A stretch of DNA of 64,000 nucleotides from Coprothermobacter sp. (lineage in GTDB: Bacteria > Coprothermobacterota > Coprothermobacteria > Coprothermobacterales > Coprothermobacteraceae): the NCBI GenBank assembly GCA_012842545.1, contig DUSQ01000035.1, forward strand, positions 24,449 to 88,448. Direction: 5' to 3'. The translations under genes were made by a program, and so were the position numbers. The notes beneath the pieces were generated by a model. The model was not told the DNA's origin. It saw only the letters and a program-made list of their open reading frames with translations, and did not search any database. This document shows positions 42,698-51,493 of the stretch, in pieces. Position 1 is the first letter of the stretch, and each line of letters starts with the position of its first letter.

Positions 42698-43950
42698 CGT
42701 ATTAAGTCCTCCTTTCTTATGGCACGACGTCTTTTACTCACCTGCTCTACCACTTCTGACACGTTAACGCCCACGAACGATTTACTGCGAAGCACCCAAC
42801 GCCCTTGAACAAAGACATCACTAACCGCCTGAGTTCCAGCTGAGTAAACCACATGGGACAGCCAGTCCTGTGGGTCATCCACTGGGACCATGGATAAATC
42901 CTCCACGTCCCAGACCACTAGGTCTGCAAGATAGCCCTCTCTTACCTCACCCAACGCTAAACCCAATCTTCTTGCCGGCACAGACGTGGCAGCTTCAAGA
43001 ATTTCTATGGGAGAAAGCACATCTGGTTTTCCAGATACTCCGCGAGCCAAAAGTACCGCTGTTCTCATCTCTTCTATAAAATCCAAGTTGTTATTAGAAG
43101 CAGCACCATCCGTACCTATGGCCACAGAAACCCCGTTATTCTTAGCTAAATCCCAGCGGAATAACCCCGAAGAGAGCTTCATATTGCTTTGAGGACAATG
43201 GGCCACAACAACGTTCTTGTCCTTTAAAAAGGACAAATCGTCCTCAGAAAGGTGAACACCATGAGCAAAAACCACAGGCAACTCGAAGAATCCAATTTCT
43301 TCAAGCCTGCGAAGATACTCTTCACCTAAAACGTTATGTATGTACGCCTTTTCAGAGGCTGTCTCCATGAGATGCATGTGCAAGAATAATTTGTTTTTCT
43401 TTGCGAATTTTACCACATCGGGCAAAATGTTCATGGAAACCGTGTAGAGCGCATGGGGCCCCACACCCACCAATGCGCCTAAATCCCTTAACTCTTCTGT
43501 GCGTTGCAGAGCCGCCTCCCAACCAGGCCTTTCAATAATACCCGGAGTGAAAATAGGCCTGACACCAACCTCTTTAGCAGCCTCCAAGGTAGCTTTTTCC
43601 CAGAAATACATATCAAGGAACGTGGTAGCACCACTGCGGACAAGTTCCATACAAGCAAGTAACGATGACCAATAGACGTAATCATCGTTTAACCTTGCCT
43701 CAAGAGGCCAAATGTACTCATTAAGCCAGCGGTCCAGATCTACATCATCGCCAACGCCTCTAAACAAGCTCATGGCAACGTGGCTGTGGGCATCAAAAAA
43801 CCCTGGAGTAACCAGGGTATCAACAAACATGGCATCTATGTGTTCTGGCTCCTTGAACGTTATCCTTTCTCCGTCCACGTAAAATGTTCCACGTACCAGG
43901 CTCTTCTTTTCGTAATCAGGATACCAAACATTTTTAAAACACACTTTCAT
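42694..43950 (-). CDS. mtaD: 5-methylthioadenosine/S-adenosylhomocysteine deaminase family amidohydrolase
   Basis: 418 residues, TIM-barrel amidohydrolase. Metal site HSH (residues 55-57, DAHSHVAM), SLFRGVGDDVDL, HMHLMETASE, AHGVHLSEDD, AHCPQSNMKLSSG and GTDGAASNNNLD, all as in MtaD/TrzA deaminases. Deaminates MTA to methylthioinosine and SAH to S-inosylhomocysteine. ATGA overlap with the recombinase gene. Confidence 0.92.
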   Translation of the reverse strand: MKVCFKNVWYPDYEKKSLVRGTFYVDGERITFKEPEHIDAMFVDTLVTPGFFDAHSHVAMSLFRGVGDDVDLDRWLNEYIWPLEARLNDDYVYWSSLLACMELVRSGATTFLDMYFWEKATLEAAKEVGVRPIFTPGIIERPGWEAALQRTEELRDLGALVGVGPHALYTVSMNILPDVVKFAKKNKLFLHMHLMETASEKAYIHNVLGEEYLRRLEEIGFFELPVVFAHGVHLSEDDLSFLKDKNVVVAHCPQSNMKLSSGLFRWDLAKNNGVSVAIGTDGAASNNNLDFIEEMRTAVLLARGVSGKPDVLSPIEILEAATSVPARRLGLALGEVREGYLADLVVWDVEDLSMVPVDDPQDWLSHVVYSAGTQAVSDVFVQGRWVLRSKSFVGVNVSEVVEQVSKRRRAIRKEDLIR

Positions 43951-44807
43951 GGTTTGTTCTTGGCCTCCTTTCGCATGGCCTCAATAGCCTCTCTTACCAT
44001 GACAGGTGAGACGTGGGTATAAATCTGAGTAGAACGTAAACTGCTGTGCCCAAGAAGTTCTTGTATTTCTCGTAGGTTCGCGCCTTCTTCAAGTAGATTA
44101 GTGGCAAATGTGTGCCTGAGCGTATGAGGATGTACTAAGTCCCGTAGCCCGTATTTTGTACTAATTTTATGCAAAATGTACCTGGCACCTCTGTCTGTCA
44201 ATGGCTGACCTTGCATATTCAAGAAAAGTGGACCTTGGGTCAAGTTAAATGTCTCCATGTACCTTCTTAGCAATTTTAACGCTTTCGATGGAATGTAGAT
44301 CGTCCGTTTTTTACGCCCTTTACCAAGAACCTGACAACTACCTGTCCTAAAATCAATGTCCTCCACATTCAAAGAAAGTGCTTCGCTTATTCTTGTACCC
44401 GTGCCCAGCAAGAACCAAACCAAAGCTTTATCTCTGATTTCCATGGGATTGTTCTCAGGTAAATCCAAAAGTTTACCAATGTCATCCCTTAAAACAATAC
44501 GTGGAACTTTAATACCCGTCTTAAAACCACTAAGCTCCATAACCGGTACATCATAACCGTGCTTTTTCAAGAAATTACAGAACTTCCTAAGAGACGATAG
44601 AAATCGATTCAGGGATGCTGGTGCCATGCCCTTCCTTGACAAATGCATCAAGTACTCATCAACATCCTTTTGATCCAGACTTGTGGTGAATGTGAAGTAC
44701 TGCCTTAGATCTACATAGTATGCTTTTAACGTGTGCTCGGAATAGCCAGACGCTCTTAAAGAATCTAAGAATTGATCAAGCAGCTCTGTCCAATTGTCTA
44801 GCTGCAT
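43947..44807 (-). CDS. xer: XerC/XerD-type tyrosine recombinase
   Basis: 286 residues from an ATG at 44807 (AAGGCGG upstream); the longer frame reads into trmFO. N-terminal SAM-like domain (YSEHTLKAYYVDLRQY), catalytic Arg in GTRISEALSL, Lys in GKGRKKR, HTLRHTFA (His and Arg), GHSSLRSTQIYTH (His, Tyr nucleophile). Resolves chromosome dimers with a partner or alone. trmFO-xer adjacency is as in Firmicutes; the usual next genes hslV-hslU-codY are absent. It is the only recombinase in the window and sits in a housekeeping operon, so it is not a sign of a mobile element. Confidence 0.93.
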   Translation of the reverse strand: MQLDNWTELLDQFLDSLRASGYSEHTLKAYYVDLRQYFTFTTSLDQKDVDEYLMHLSRKGMAPASLNRFLSSLRKFCNFLKKHGYDVPVMELSGFKTGIKVPRIVLRDDIGKLLDLPENNPMEIRDKALVWFLLGTGTRISEALSLNVEDIDFRTGSCQVLGKGRKKRTIYIPSKALKLLRRYMETFNLTQGPLFLNMQGQPLTDRGARYILHKISTKYGLRDLVHPHTLRHTFATNLLEEGANLREIQELLGHSSLRSTQIYTHVSPVMVREAIEAMRKEAKNKP

Positions 44808-46074
44808 ATTCAATAGCCGCCTTTGCACGTTCAACGCGTTTCCTTTTTCTTTCGCTTTTCTTCCCTTCAACAGGTGGAACTAATCCCCAGTTCACTCCCA
44901 TGGGCTGTCTGACTTCCGGCAAAACTTGTTCAATGTAGGTCACCAACCCACCAAGCATGGTTTCCTCAGGAAGAGCAATTAGCTCCTGATTTCTAAGGAA
45001 GCGAGCCAAGTTAATGCCAGCCCAAAGTCCTCCTGCAATGGCTTCCAAGTACCCTTCAGTTCCAGTAAACTGACCTGCATAAAACCAAAGATCGTTCGTC
45101 TTACTCTGAAAAAATCTGTTTACAGCACCAGGTAAAAACCTGTTTTGATGTATTTGCCCTAACCTAACAAAAACCGCATTCCTAAAAGCAGGCAACTGTT
45201 TAAAAATCCTAATTTGCTCCGTGTGAGAAATTCCTGTTTGGAATCCCACCATGTTCACAATGGTCCCAAAAGCGTTTTCTTTTCTTAGTTGGATAACAGC
45301 ATACACATCATGAAACCTTTCTGGAATGTCAAGCCCTGTTGGCCGCATGGGGCCAAAAGCCAAGCTTTCTTTCCCTCTGCGCGCTATCTCTTCAACAGGT
45401 AAACACCGCTCGAAAAACGTGTCAACCTTGTCAAAATCATGCCTTTGAGCTTCCCCTGCATTCACGAGCTGCTCAACGAACCAGTAATATTCATCCTTGG
45501 ATAAAGGAACGTTCAAGTAATCATTGCCTTCTCCGAAACGATTTCCCCAAAAAGCATATTCCAAATCAATGGTTTCCGTAAGAACACTGGGACTGGTAGC
45601 GTCGTAATACTGGGCCTCGTATCTTCCCTCGCACTCCTCCAAAAAATGCAGGAGGTCTTCGGTTATCAAAGGCCCAGGTGCTATAATGCAGGGCACGTTC
45701 TTGGGAATTTCATCAACTTTCTCACGTACCACGGTGATGTTCTCATGAGTGTGAACCGCATCTTCCACCAACGTAGAAAACAATTCCCGATCTACGACAA
45801 GAGCTTTGTCACCGCCGACCTTCGCTTTAAACGCCAAATTCACAAGTGATGATCTGAGCATTGTTAGCTCAAACAGTAGCTCACCTTTTGCATTTTCAGG
45901 AGAAAGCGAACCCAAGGAATTGCTACACACTAACTCAGCCATCTTTGGCGTTTTGTGAGCAGGGGTCATAATAGCGGGCCGCATCTCAAAAAGGGTAACT
46001 GGAAAGCCTAAGTTCGCTAATGTTAAGGCCGCCTCACAGCCTGCCAGCCCACCACCGATAACCCAAACATCCAT
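44776..46074 (-). CDS. trmFO: Methylenetetrahydrofolate-tRNA-(uracil-54-C5)-methyltransferase TrmFO
   Basis: Folate/FAD-dependent enzyme making ribothymidine-54 in tRNA. FAD motif VIGGGLAGCEAALTLA at the N-terminus, EMRPAIMTPAHKTPKMAELVCSNSLGS, FRPTGL-like GPMRPTGLDIPER, and GTEGYLEAIAGGLWAGIN. About 432 residues. Two candidate ATGs (46080 and 46074); the -10 box at 46086-46081 puts the transcript start on the second, so I use 46074. Confidence 0.95.
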   Translation of the reverse strand: MDVWVIGGGLAGCEAALTLANLGFPVTLFEMRPAIMTPAHKTPKMAELVCSNSLGSLSPENAKGELLFELTMLRSSLVNLAFKAKVGGDKALVVDRELFSTLVEDAVHTHENITVVREKVDEIPKNVPCIIAPGPLITEDLLHFLEECEGRYEAQYYDATSPSVLTETIDLEYAFWGNRFGEGNDYLNVPLSKDEYYWFVEQLVNAGEAQRHDFDKVDTFFERCLPVEEIARRGKESLAFGPMRPTGLDIPERFHDVYAVIQLRKENAFGTIVNMVGFQTGISHTEQIRIFKQLPAFRNAVFVRLGQIHQNRFLPGAVNRFFQSKTNDLWFYAGQFTGTEGYLEAIAGGLWAGINLARFLRNQELIALPEETMLGGLVTYIEQVLPEVRQPMGVNWGLVPPVEGKKSERKRKRVERAKAAIEYAARQLDRAA

Positions 46075-46080
46075 AATCAT

Positions 46081-46104
46081 ATTCTACAAGACACTACGTA
46101 GAAT
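46081..46104 (-). promoter_or_regulatory. trmFO -10 element within an inverted repeat
   Basis: ATTCTAC (46081-46087) and GTAGAAT (46098-46104) form a 7-bp inverted repeat with a 10-base gap. On the minus strand TAGAAT (46086-46081) is a -10 box whose last base is 7 bases from the ATG at 46074. The repeat could be an operator; this is inference. The remaining 50 bases to dprA hold nothing I recognise. Confidence 0.5.
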
Positions 46105-46155
46105 AATGCTAAAAACACACCTTTTTCCTTAAAACGAGAGCGTGAATTAAGGTAA

Positions 46156-46947
46156 TCAAACCCAATGTATGATTTCCCCTTCCAGAATCACCCTGCCGGT
46201 GGATTGCCACTTTGCTATGAGTTGCCCGGCTTCCACCAAACTTCCCACGGCTGCCACTAGATCTTGAACCGTTTTACAAGACTTGTATTGCTCCTCAGCG
46301 TCTTTTGGAATGGCTAACACTGGCTCTGCTCCCTCAAAAATGAGCATGTTGCTACCGGCTGAACTATCACGGTCTATGTCGCCGGGTACTGCCTTAACTT
46401 CTTTGCCCATCTGCAAGGCAAAATTCGCGGTGATTAAAGCTCCACTTTTCATGGGAGCCTCAACAACTACAATGAAATCGCTCAGAGCCGCTATGAGCCA
46501 ATTCCGTTCTCTGAAAAATGCTTTGCGAGGTCCTTGCTCATGGTTGTACCAAGTGATCACAAAACCTTTCTCTTCTATGCTCTTCCTTAATGGAAGAGTG
46601 GATTTGGGATAGTGAAAATCAAGTCCATGCCCCAACACGCCAACAGTGGTCCCTTTTTCCAAAGCACCTTCGTGGGATTTCTGGTCTATTCCGTAGGCAA
46701 GCCCACTAATAACCACATAACCTTCGCTTGCGTAGTACTTACCAAGCTCATAAGCCACTTTCAAACCATAGCTGGAGGCATGTCTGGTCCCCACAATGCC
46801 CACCGTCTTTTCCAGAGGTTTTATGGAACTGCCTCTCACGTACAAAGGACGGTTTAGTGCTTGCTGTTCAAGCCTCCCACAGAAGATATCATCGTCTGGG
46901 CTCAACATGTAAAAACTGCTGGTCACGGAACTAGGCTCCTCAGCCAC
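46156..46947 (-). CDS. dprA: DprA/Smf DNA-processing protein
   Basis: Loads RecA on incoming single strands in transformation. 263 residues, Rossmann core only: VGIVGTRHASSYG, VISGLAYGIDQKSHEGAL, GVLGHGLDFHYP, SGALITANFALQMGKEVKAVPG, and GSNMLIFEGA. The C-terminal winged-helix domain is minimal. GTG start with AGGTGA 4 bases upstream; overlaps comM by 25 bases. Confidence 0.93.
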   Translation of the reverse strand: MAEEPSSVTSSFYMLSPDDDIFCGRLEQQALNRPLYVRGSSIKPLEKTVGIVGTRHASSYGLKVAYELGKYYASEGYVVISGLAYGIDQKSHEGALEKGTTVGVLGHGLDFHYPKSTLPLRKSIEEKGFVITWYNHEQGPRKAFFRERNWLIAALSDFIVVVEAPMKSGALITANFALQMGKEVKAVPGDIDRDSSAGSNMLIFEGAEPVLAIPKDAEEQYKSCKTVQDLVAAVGSLVEAGQLIAKWQSTGRVILEGEIIHWV

Positions 46948-48362
46948 GGAATCACCTGGCGATATGAAATAGCCTCAATTAGGTGGTTAATACCAATATC
47001 ATGCGCCCCTTCTAAGTCTGCTATGGTCCGGCTCAGACGCAGGATTTTGTGCCTTTCTCTGCGTGAAAGTCCCGCTTTTTCTACTGAATCATCCAGTAGT
47101 TTCCTAACAGAGCTACCTACTTCAACAAGTTCATCCACCCGTTCACCGGGTATGTGTCCAGCATGAATGAAACCTTCTGACTCCCAACGGCTTTTCTGCA
47201 ACTCCCACACGTTGCAAACTCTTTCTTCAACGGCCTTTACATCTTCATTGGGCTCATCAGCTTTAACCCAGTAGTGCATGTCAATACGGTCAGCCACCGG
47301 CCCACTTAGACGCCCCAGATACCTCATAACGCTTGTCGGTGAATCTTTGCAAACCTTCTTGGGATGTCCCAAATAACCACAAGGACACGGATTCGATGTG
47401 GCAACTAACAAAAAATCGGCTGGCCAAGTAAGACGTTGGCTTCCGTATGAAGCCAAAACCGCTCGACAATCCAAGACCGTTCTTAGACCCTCTAAAATGT
47501 CTTTTCTGTACTGCGGAAATTCGTCCATGATGAGCACTCCCCGGTGAGCAAAGGTAACTTCACCAGGCGTTCCTTTCGCTGATCCAAAAAAACCAGCAGG
47601 AGTACTATTCCAACTAGTAAAGCGGGCAGGTCTGTGGTCCGGTAAAGTGCCCGTGCTTGCCAGCAAATCAAGTTTTTCTGAATTACTCATGGAAGGCATA
47701 ATTCCAACCATGCGTTCAGCAACCATGCTTTTCCCAACACCAGGATTTCCCATAAGCAGAACATGATGCCAGCCTGCTGCAGCTATCATGGCAACTCGTT
47801 TTATGCCAGATCCCTTGACATCATTTAATCCAATCCTACCTTGGCATTCGGTACCACCCTCATCTTCCACAGCCGTTGACGTTTCACCACTTAAAAGCTG
47901 GGAGACATGTTCTACCATGAAAAAATCACCATCGGGCATCAGCTTGAGTACACTTTCAGGCAAGCGAGGACATATGAACTTCTTTGTGCCACTGTTGTAA
48001 GCAGCAGCGATAACGCGAAGGCTTTGGACGGTGGCTCTAACAGTGCCATCCAGTGCCACCTCCCCAACAATCAGCCGCTCTGAGTTACCCTTCAAAAAAC
48101 CATGTAGAAGAGCCAAATCAAAATGTGCACCGCTCTTAGTCACTTCGCTGGGCAAAAAAGCCACCATTACTCTGCCCTGAGGAATGGATTTTCCTACAGA
48201 CTTTAATGCATAGCGGACACGCTCTTTTGATTCTTCAACACTTTCAGAAACCATACCCACCATGTGAAAAGCAGGAAGTCCAGCACCGTAAGTTATCTGG
48301 ATTTCAACAGGAACAAAACGGTCACCAAAGGTTAAGCCACTCCACACTTTCACAACATCCAT
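46923..48362 (-). CDS. comM: ComM / YifB family AAA+ ATPase (Mg-chelatase-like)
   Basis: About 479 residues. N-terminal Lon-like domain (PVEIQITYGAGLPAFHMVGM), Walker A GNPGVGKSMVAERM, GTPGEVTFAHRGVLIMDEFPQY (Walker B), zinc-like CPCGYLGHPKKVC, and a Mg-chelatase C-terminal part. ComM is a branch-migration helicase in natural transformation; paired here with dprA. ATG at 48362 with GGGGTG upstream; overlaps yraN by about 40 bases. Confidence 0.94.
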   Translation of the reverse strand: MDVVKVWSGLTFGDRFVPVEIQITYGAGLPAFHMVGMVSESVEESKERVRYALKSVGKSIPQGRVMVAFLPSEVTKSGAHFDLALLHGFLKGNSERLIVGEVALDGTVRATVQSLRVIAAAYNSGTKKFICPRLPESVLKLMPDGDFFMVEHVSQLLSGETSTAVEDEGGTECQGRIGLNDVKGSGIKRVAMIAAAGWHHVLLMGNPGVGKSMVAERMVGIMPSMSNSEKLDLLASTGTLPDHRPARFTSWNSTPAGFFGSAKGTPGEVTFAHRGVLIMDEFPQYRKDILEGLRTVLDCRAVLASYGSQRLTWPADFLLVATSNPCPCGYLGHPKKVCKDSPTSVMRYLGRLSGPVADRIDMHYWVKADEPNEDVKAVEERVCNVWELQKSRWESEGFIHAGHIPGERVDELVEVGSSVRKLLDDSVEKAGLSRRERHKILRLSRTIADLEGAHDIGINHLIEAISYRQVIPWLRSLVP

Positions 48363-48669
48363 CAAGTCTCACCCCTTTGTACCAATGGCAGCCTTTGGGA
48401 CCGCAAGCAAAAACGTCCACACGGTAACTTCCCTCGCCACCAGTATATAAATACGCACATTGCATTATTCTTTCTAGCTTTTTCAGATCCACTGTTTCTG
48501 CAGCGTCAAAGTTTTTTCGATAGCGAACCTCCACAAAAACCAACATTCTCCCCTTTGACGCTACAATGTCAATTTCACCAGTAGGAAATATTACGTTTTG
48601 ATCCAAAATGCGGTACTTCTGAGAAGCTAAAAAAGATGCTACCTTGTCTTCAGAAAAGTGCCTGCTCAA
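48322..48669 (-). CDS. yraN: YraN family (UPF0102) nuclease-fold protein
   Basis: 115 residues with the restriction-endonuclease-like core: YRILDQNVIFPTGEIDIVA (catalytic Glu-Ile-Asp) and LVFVEVRYRK (Glu-x-Lys position altered to Glu-Val-Arg). Starts with TTG (GAGG upstream) within the end of rnhB. rnhB-yraN-comM-dprA is a conserved Firmicute cluster; function unknown, a DNA-processing role is assumed from context. Confidence 0.9.
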   Translation of the reverse strand: MSRHFSEDKVASFLASQKYRILDQNVIFPTGEIDIVASKGRMLVFVEVRYRKNFDAAETVDLKKLERIMQCAYLYTGGEGSYRVDVFACGPKGCHWYKGVRLDGCCESVEWLNLW

Positions 48670-49258
48670 GCACTTTCCTCAAGAAAGAACGTCTGTGCTG
48701 GGCTGTAACACCCAAACATTCAATGGCCTCAAAGTGTTTTGGGGTTCCATACCCCTTATGAGCAGAAAAACCATAGCCAGGCAATACCGAATCCAAGCAG
48801 ACCATGATTTCATCGCGGATTACCTTGGCAACCACGCTGGCAGCAGCCACAGAAGGTAACAAAGTGTCTCCTTTTATCATGCACTGATAAGCAGGAACCT
48901 TCGTTGTCAAGGGTTTCTTTCCGTCAAACACAACCATGGCATCCTCAAGTGGTACCTGACCTAACGCTTCTTCAGCAGCTTTCCTCAGACAGAAGTTTAT
49001 TCCCAACCTATCAATGTCCCAAGGAGCGGCAAGTCCAATACCAAAATGGCTGTTCTCAACGATATTTGAAAACACTGACCTACGCTGCAGTGGACTCATC
49101 TGTTTCGAATCACGCCACGTAACCTCTGGGAAGTTGTTGAAACGCAGGGCACAAACTACCAAAGGGCCTGCCACCGCACCTCTTCCCACTTCATCCACAC
49201 CTACCACTGACCTTCCGAAAAGTGTTTCCTCCAGTTCCCAGCTGGGATACGGTCTCAT
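48650..49258 (-). CDS. rnhB: Ribonuclease HII
   Basis: Cleaves RNA in RNA-DNA hybrids and single ribonucleotides. VVGVDEVGRGAVAGPLVV (catalytic Asp, Glu), RDSKQMSPLQR, VVFDGKKPLT, and ASVVAKVIRDEIM. 202 residues. TAATG junction with lepB. Confidence 0.96.
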   Translation of the reverse strand: MRPYPSWELEETLFGRSVVGVDEVGRGAVAGPLVVCALRFNNFPEVTWRDSKQMSPLQRRSVFSNIVENSHFGIGLAAPWDIDRLGINFCLRKAAEEALGQVPLEDAMVVFDGKKPLTTKVPAYQCMIKGDTLLPSVAAASVVAKVIRDEIMVCLDSVLPGYGFSAHKGYGTPKHFEAIECLGVTAQHRRSFLRKVLEQALF

Positions 49259-49785
49259 TAGAAGCTCCTAATCCTGTCTAACGGAAAAATACGTAAAACA
49301 ACTTTGGCTTTTATTTCCTGCTTTGTCACGGGACCAAACGACCTACTATCACGACTAGCGAATCTGTTATCACCTAAAACAAAATATTGATTCTCTCCAA
49401 GCTTGATCTCAGACAATTCACCAGAAGAACTAAAACCACCATCAGAAGGCAACCAGGGTTCCTCAAGTTTTTGACCGTTTATGTAAACCTCGCCGTCGTT
49501 AATTGAAATGGTCTCGCCAGGCAGCCCAATGACCCGTTTTACATAAAGTTCACCGTTGCTAAAAGCACCACCCACTATGACTATATCCCCGCGTTTTATG
49601 TCGTCCCCAACAATGGCACTTTTCAAGCCTATCACAACATCTCCTGGTTGCAAAGTTGGGACCATGGATGTCATGTAAACCCGGTACGGCTGCAGCACGT
49701 ACACCCTTATGGGAATAACTATGGCTGCAGCCAATACCAGAGCCACGAGCCACTGGAAAAGCTCGCTCACGACCTTCTTGGACAT
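49258..49785 (-). CDS. lepB: Signal peptidase I
   Basis: 175 residues. One N-terminal membrane span (about residues 9-28), catalytic Ser40 (TSMVPTL), catalytic Lys83 (ELYVKRVIGLPGE), INGQKL, and LGDNRFASRDSRSFG. Removes signal peptides on the outer face. Gram-positive-like short form. Confidence 0.96.
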   Translation of the reverse strand: MSKKVVSELFQWLVALVLAAAIVIPIRVYVLQPYRVYMTSMVPTLQPGDVVIGLKSAIVGDDIKRGDIVIVGGAFSNGELYVKRVIGLPGETISINDGEVYINGQKLEEPWLPSDGGFSSSGELSEIKLGENQYFVLGDNRFASRDSRSFGPVTKQEIKAKVVLRIFPLDRIRSF

Positions 49786-49787
49786 GT

Positions 49788-50144
49788 TTAAAATCTGCTC
49801 TTCTTTTTCACAACCAAGTGCTTCTTTTCACGCAAGTAGTAAAGTTTCGCACGTCTGACTTTTCCACGGGTAACCACTTCTAAGTCCACCAAGTTGGGAC
49901 TATGAAGAGGAAAAGCCTTTTCAACACCTATGCCTGATGAGATCTTCCTGACCACTATGGATTCACTTATCCCTGTACCTTTCTTTGCGATTACAATGCC
50001 TTCATATGCTTGTACACGGCTTTTTTCCTCTCCACTTCTGTCCTTTTCCGCGAATTTCCACTTTACCCTTACCGTGTCTCCAACTTCGACCGGGGGCAAA
50101 TCTTCCCTCATCATGGTTTGTTCAATTCTTCTAATGATATCCAT
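49788..50144 (-). CDS. rplS: 50S ribosomal protein L19
   Basis: 118 residues; VEVGDTVRVKWKFAEKDRSG, QAYEGIVIAKKGTGI, VEKAFPLHSPNL and RRAKLYYLREKK are diagnostic. SD AGGAGG. Follows trmD with one extra gene between, the rimM-trmD-rplS arrangement. Confidence 0.97.
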   Translation of the reverse strand: MDIIRRIEQTMMREDLPPVEVGDTVRVKWKFAEKDRSGEEKSRVQAYEGIVIAKKGTGISESIVVRKISSGIGVEKAFPLHSPNLVDLEVVTRGKVRRAKLYYLREKKHLVVKKKSRF

Positions 50145-50160
50145 TTCTAACCCTCCTTAA

Positions 50161-50739
50161 TTAAAGGCTGTCTCCAATAATCCTATCCACCAAAATTGAC
50201 GCTGCCGATCTAACAGATAGGTGGTTGAAATCTCCGTTCGGTCGTATGGGCGCAAGAAAATAATCCATTTTTCTGATCATCTCGTATGCGATTCCATGAC
50301 CTGTTCCCAAAACCAGGACCACAGGCTCTTTTGCACTTACCAAATCCCTAACAAAATCATAGTTTACCATATTGGGATAGGGCCTAGCATCGGTAGCCAC
50401 AAGCTTAGGAATCTTCCCCTCACGCTCCTGAAGGCATTTAACCACTGATTCGATGTCATCCATGACACGAACCAAAGATAAAGCCTCATGCCGGTGAGGG
50501 TTGTAAATTCTACCCTCCTCAGACGCCCAATACTGAATAATACGTTTCACCATTTCCTGCTGTGCTTTAACAGGGGTAACCACCCAAAAATCTGACAGGT
50601 TATATGTCCTGCTTAGCCTGGCAATATCATGAATGTCCAAATTGGTTACTGAGGTTGTAACAATCTTGTACTCTCTATCATACATGGGATAGTGTAGCAA
50701 GGCAATGGACAAACTGTTGGTGCTACCCGTATTACTCAC
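50161..50739 (-). CDS. TrmD-associated SPOUT RNA methyltransferase
   Basis: 192 residues: IALLHYPMYDREYKIVTTSVTNLDIHDIARL at the start (split by strands), DFWVVTP, and a SPOUT knot LVLGTGHGIAYEMI near the C-terminus. Matches the putative SAM-dependent RNA methyltransferase family found beside trmD in several phyla (Pfam Methyltrn_RNA_4, from memory). RNA target unknown. GTG start overlapping the end of trmD by 8 bases, with AAGGCGG upstream. Confidence 0.85.
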   Translation of the reverse strand: MSNTGSTNSLSIALLHYPMYDREYKIVTTSVTNLDIHDIARLSRTYNLSDFWVVTPVKAQQEMVKRIIQYWASEEGRIYNPHRHEALSLVRVMDDIESVVKCLQEREGKIPKLVATDARPYPNMVNYDFVRDLVSAKEPVVLVLGTGHGIAYEMIRKMDYFLAPIRPNGDFNHLSVRSAASILVDRIIGDSL

Positions 50740-51493
50740 CGAATACCGCCTTCTTCACTTTTTCCATATCCGCTAGAACACGCCTAAGTACATCAAGATC
50801 CGTGGGTTCCAGTTTGGCAGACATGATCAAGTCTGGTCTTTGCAACAAAGTCCTCTTTATGCGCTGCTCTCTTTTCCAAAGTTCGATGCGCTCATGGTGC
50901 CCACTACGTAGTACTTCTGGCACTTCTTTACCTTCATACTCCCTGGGTCGGGTGAACTGCGGTTCTTCCAAAAGACCATTGGTAAAGCTCTCCTTCTTTA
51001 CATTTTCACTCTTTTCCACAAATCCTGGGAGGAGTCTAACTACTGCTTCCATGACTACAGCCGCTCCTAATTCCCCTCCACTGAGCACGTAGTCACCCAC
51101 AGAAAGCTCTAAATCCACATGGTCCAAAATACGATCATCCATACCTTCGTAATGCCCGCAAAGAAACAACATGTCACCTTCATAAGAGCTCAGCGACATG
51201 CAGATTTCTTGGTTTAGAACCTTTCCACCTGCGCTTAATGCCACCACCAGTGGATTTTGCAGCAAGGTTTTTGCATGATCCAAAGCTGGCTTAAGAACGT
51301 CATACTTCATGAGCATACCGGACCCACCACCGAACATGTAATCGTCCACTGATCGGTATTTGTCCTTAGCAAAGTCTCTGGGGTTTACGTAGAGCACATC
51401 AAAAACGCGACCGCGAGCCCGTCCTATCACACTGGATTGAAGCCAACAATCAATAACCTCGGGAAACAGTGTGACCACTGCGAACTTTTTCAC
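50732..51493 (-). CDS. trmD: tRNA (guanine-37-N1)-methyltransferase
   Basis: 253 residues. FAVVTLFPEVIDCWLQSSVIGRA, the SAM knot FLCGHYEGMDDRI, and DYVLSGGELGAAVVMEAV. Prevents +1 frameshifting at tRNAs decoding CNN/GGG. Four-base overlap with rimM. Confidence 0.97.
   Translation of the reverse strand: MKKFAVVTLFPEVIDCWLQSSVIGRARGRVFDVLYVNPRDFAKDKYRSVDDYMFGGGSGMLMKYDVLKPALDHAKTLLQNPLVVALSAGGKVLNQEICMSLSSYEGDMLFLCGHYEGMDDRILDHVDLELSVGDYVLSGGELGAAVVMEAVVRLLPGFVEKSENVKKESFTNGLLEEPQFTRPREYEGKEVPEVLRSGHHERIELWKREQRIKRTLLQRPDLIMSAKLEPTDLDVLRRVLADMEKVKKAVFGE

Noticed and set aside
43947..44807. Tyrosine recombinase as a sign of an integrated element
   Set aside because: It is of the XerC/D type, sits in a housekeeping operon next to trmFO as in Firmicutes, and no att repeats or cargo genes are nearby.
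46923..48362. Mg-chelatase role for the ComM-like protein
   Set aside because: The Lon-like N-terminus and pairing with dprA and yraN identify ComM; no tetrapyrrole genes are present.
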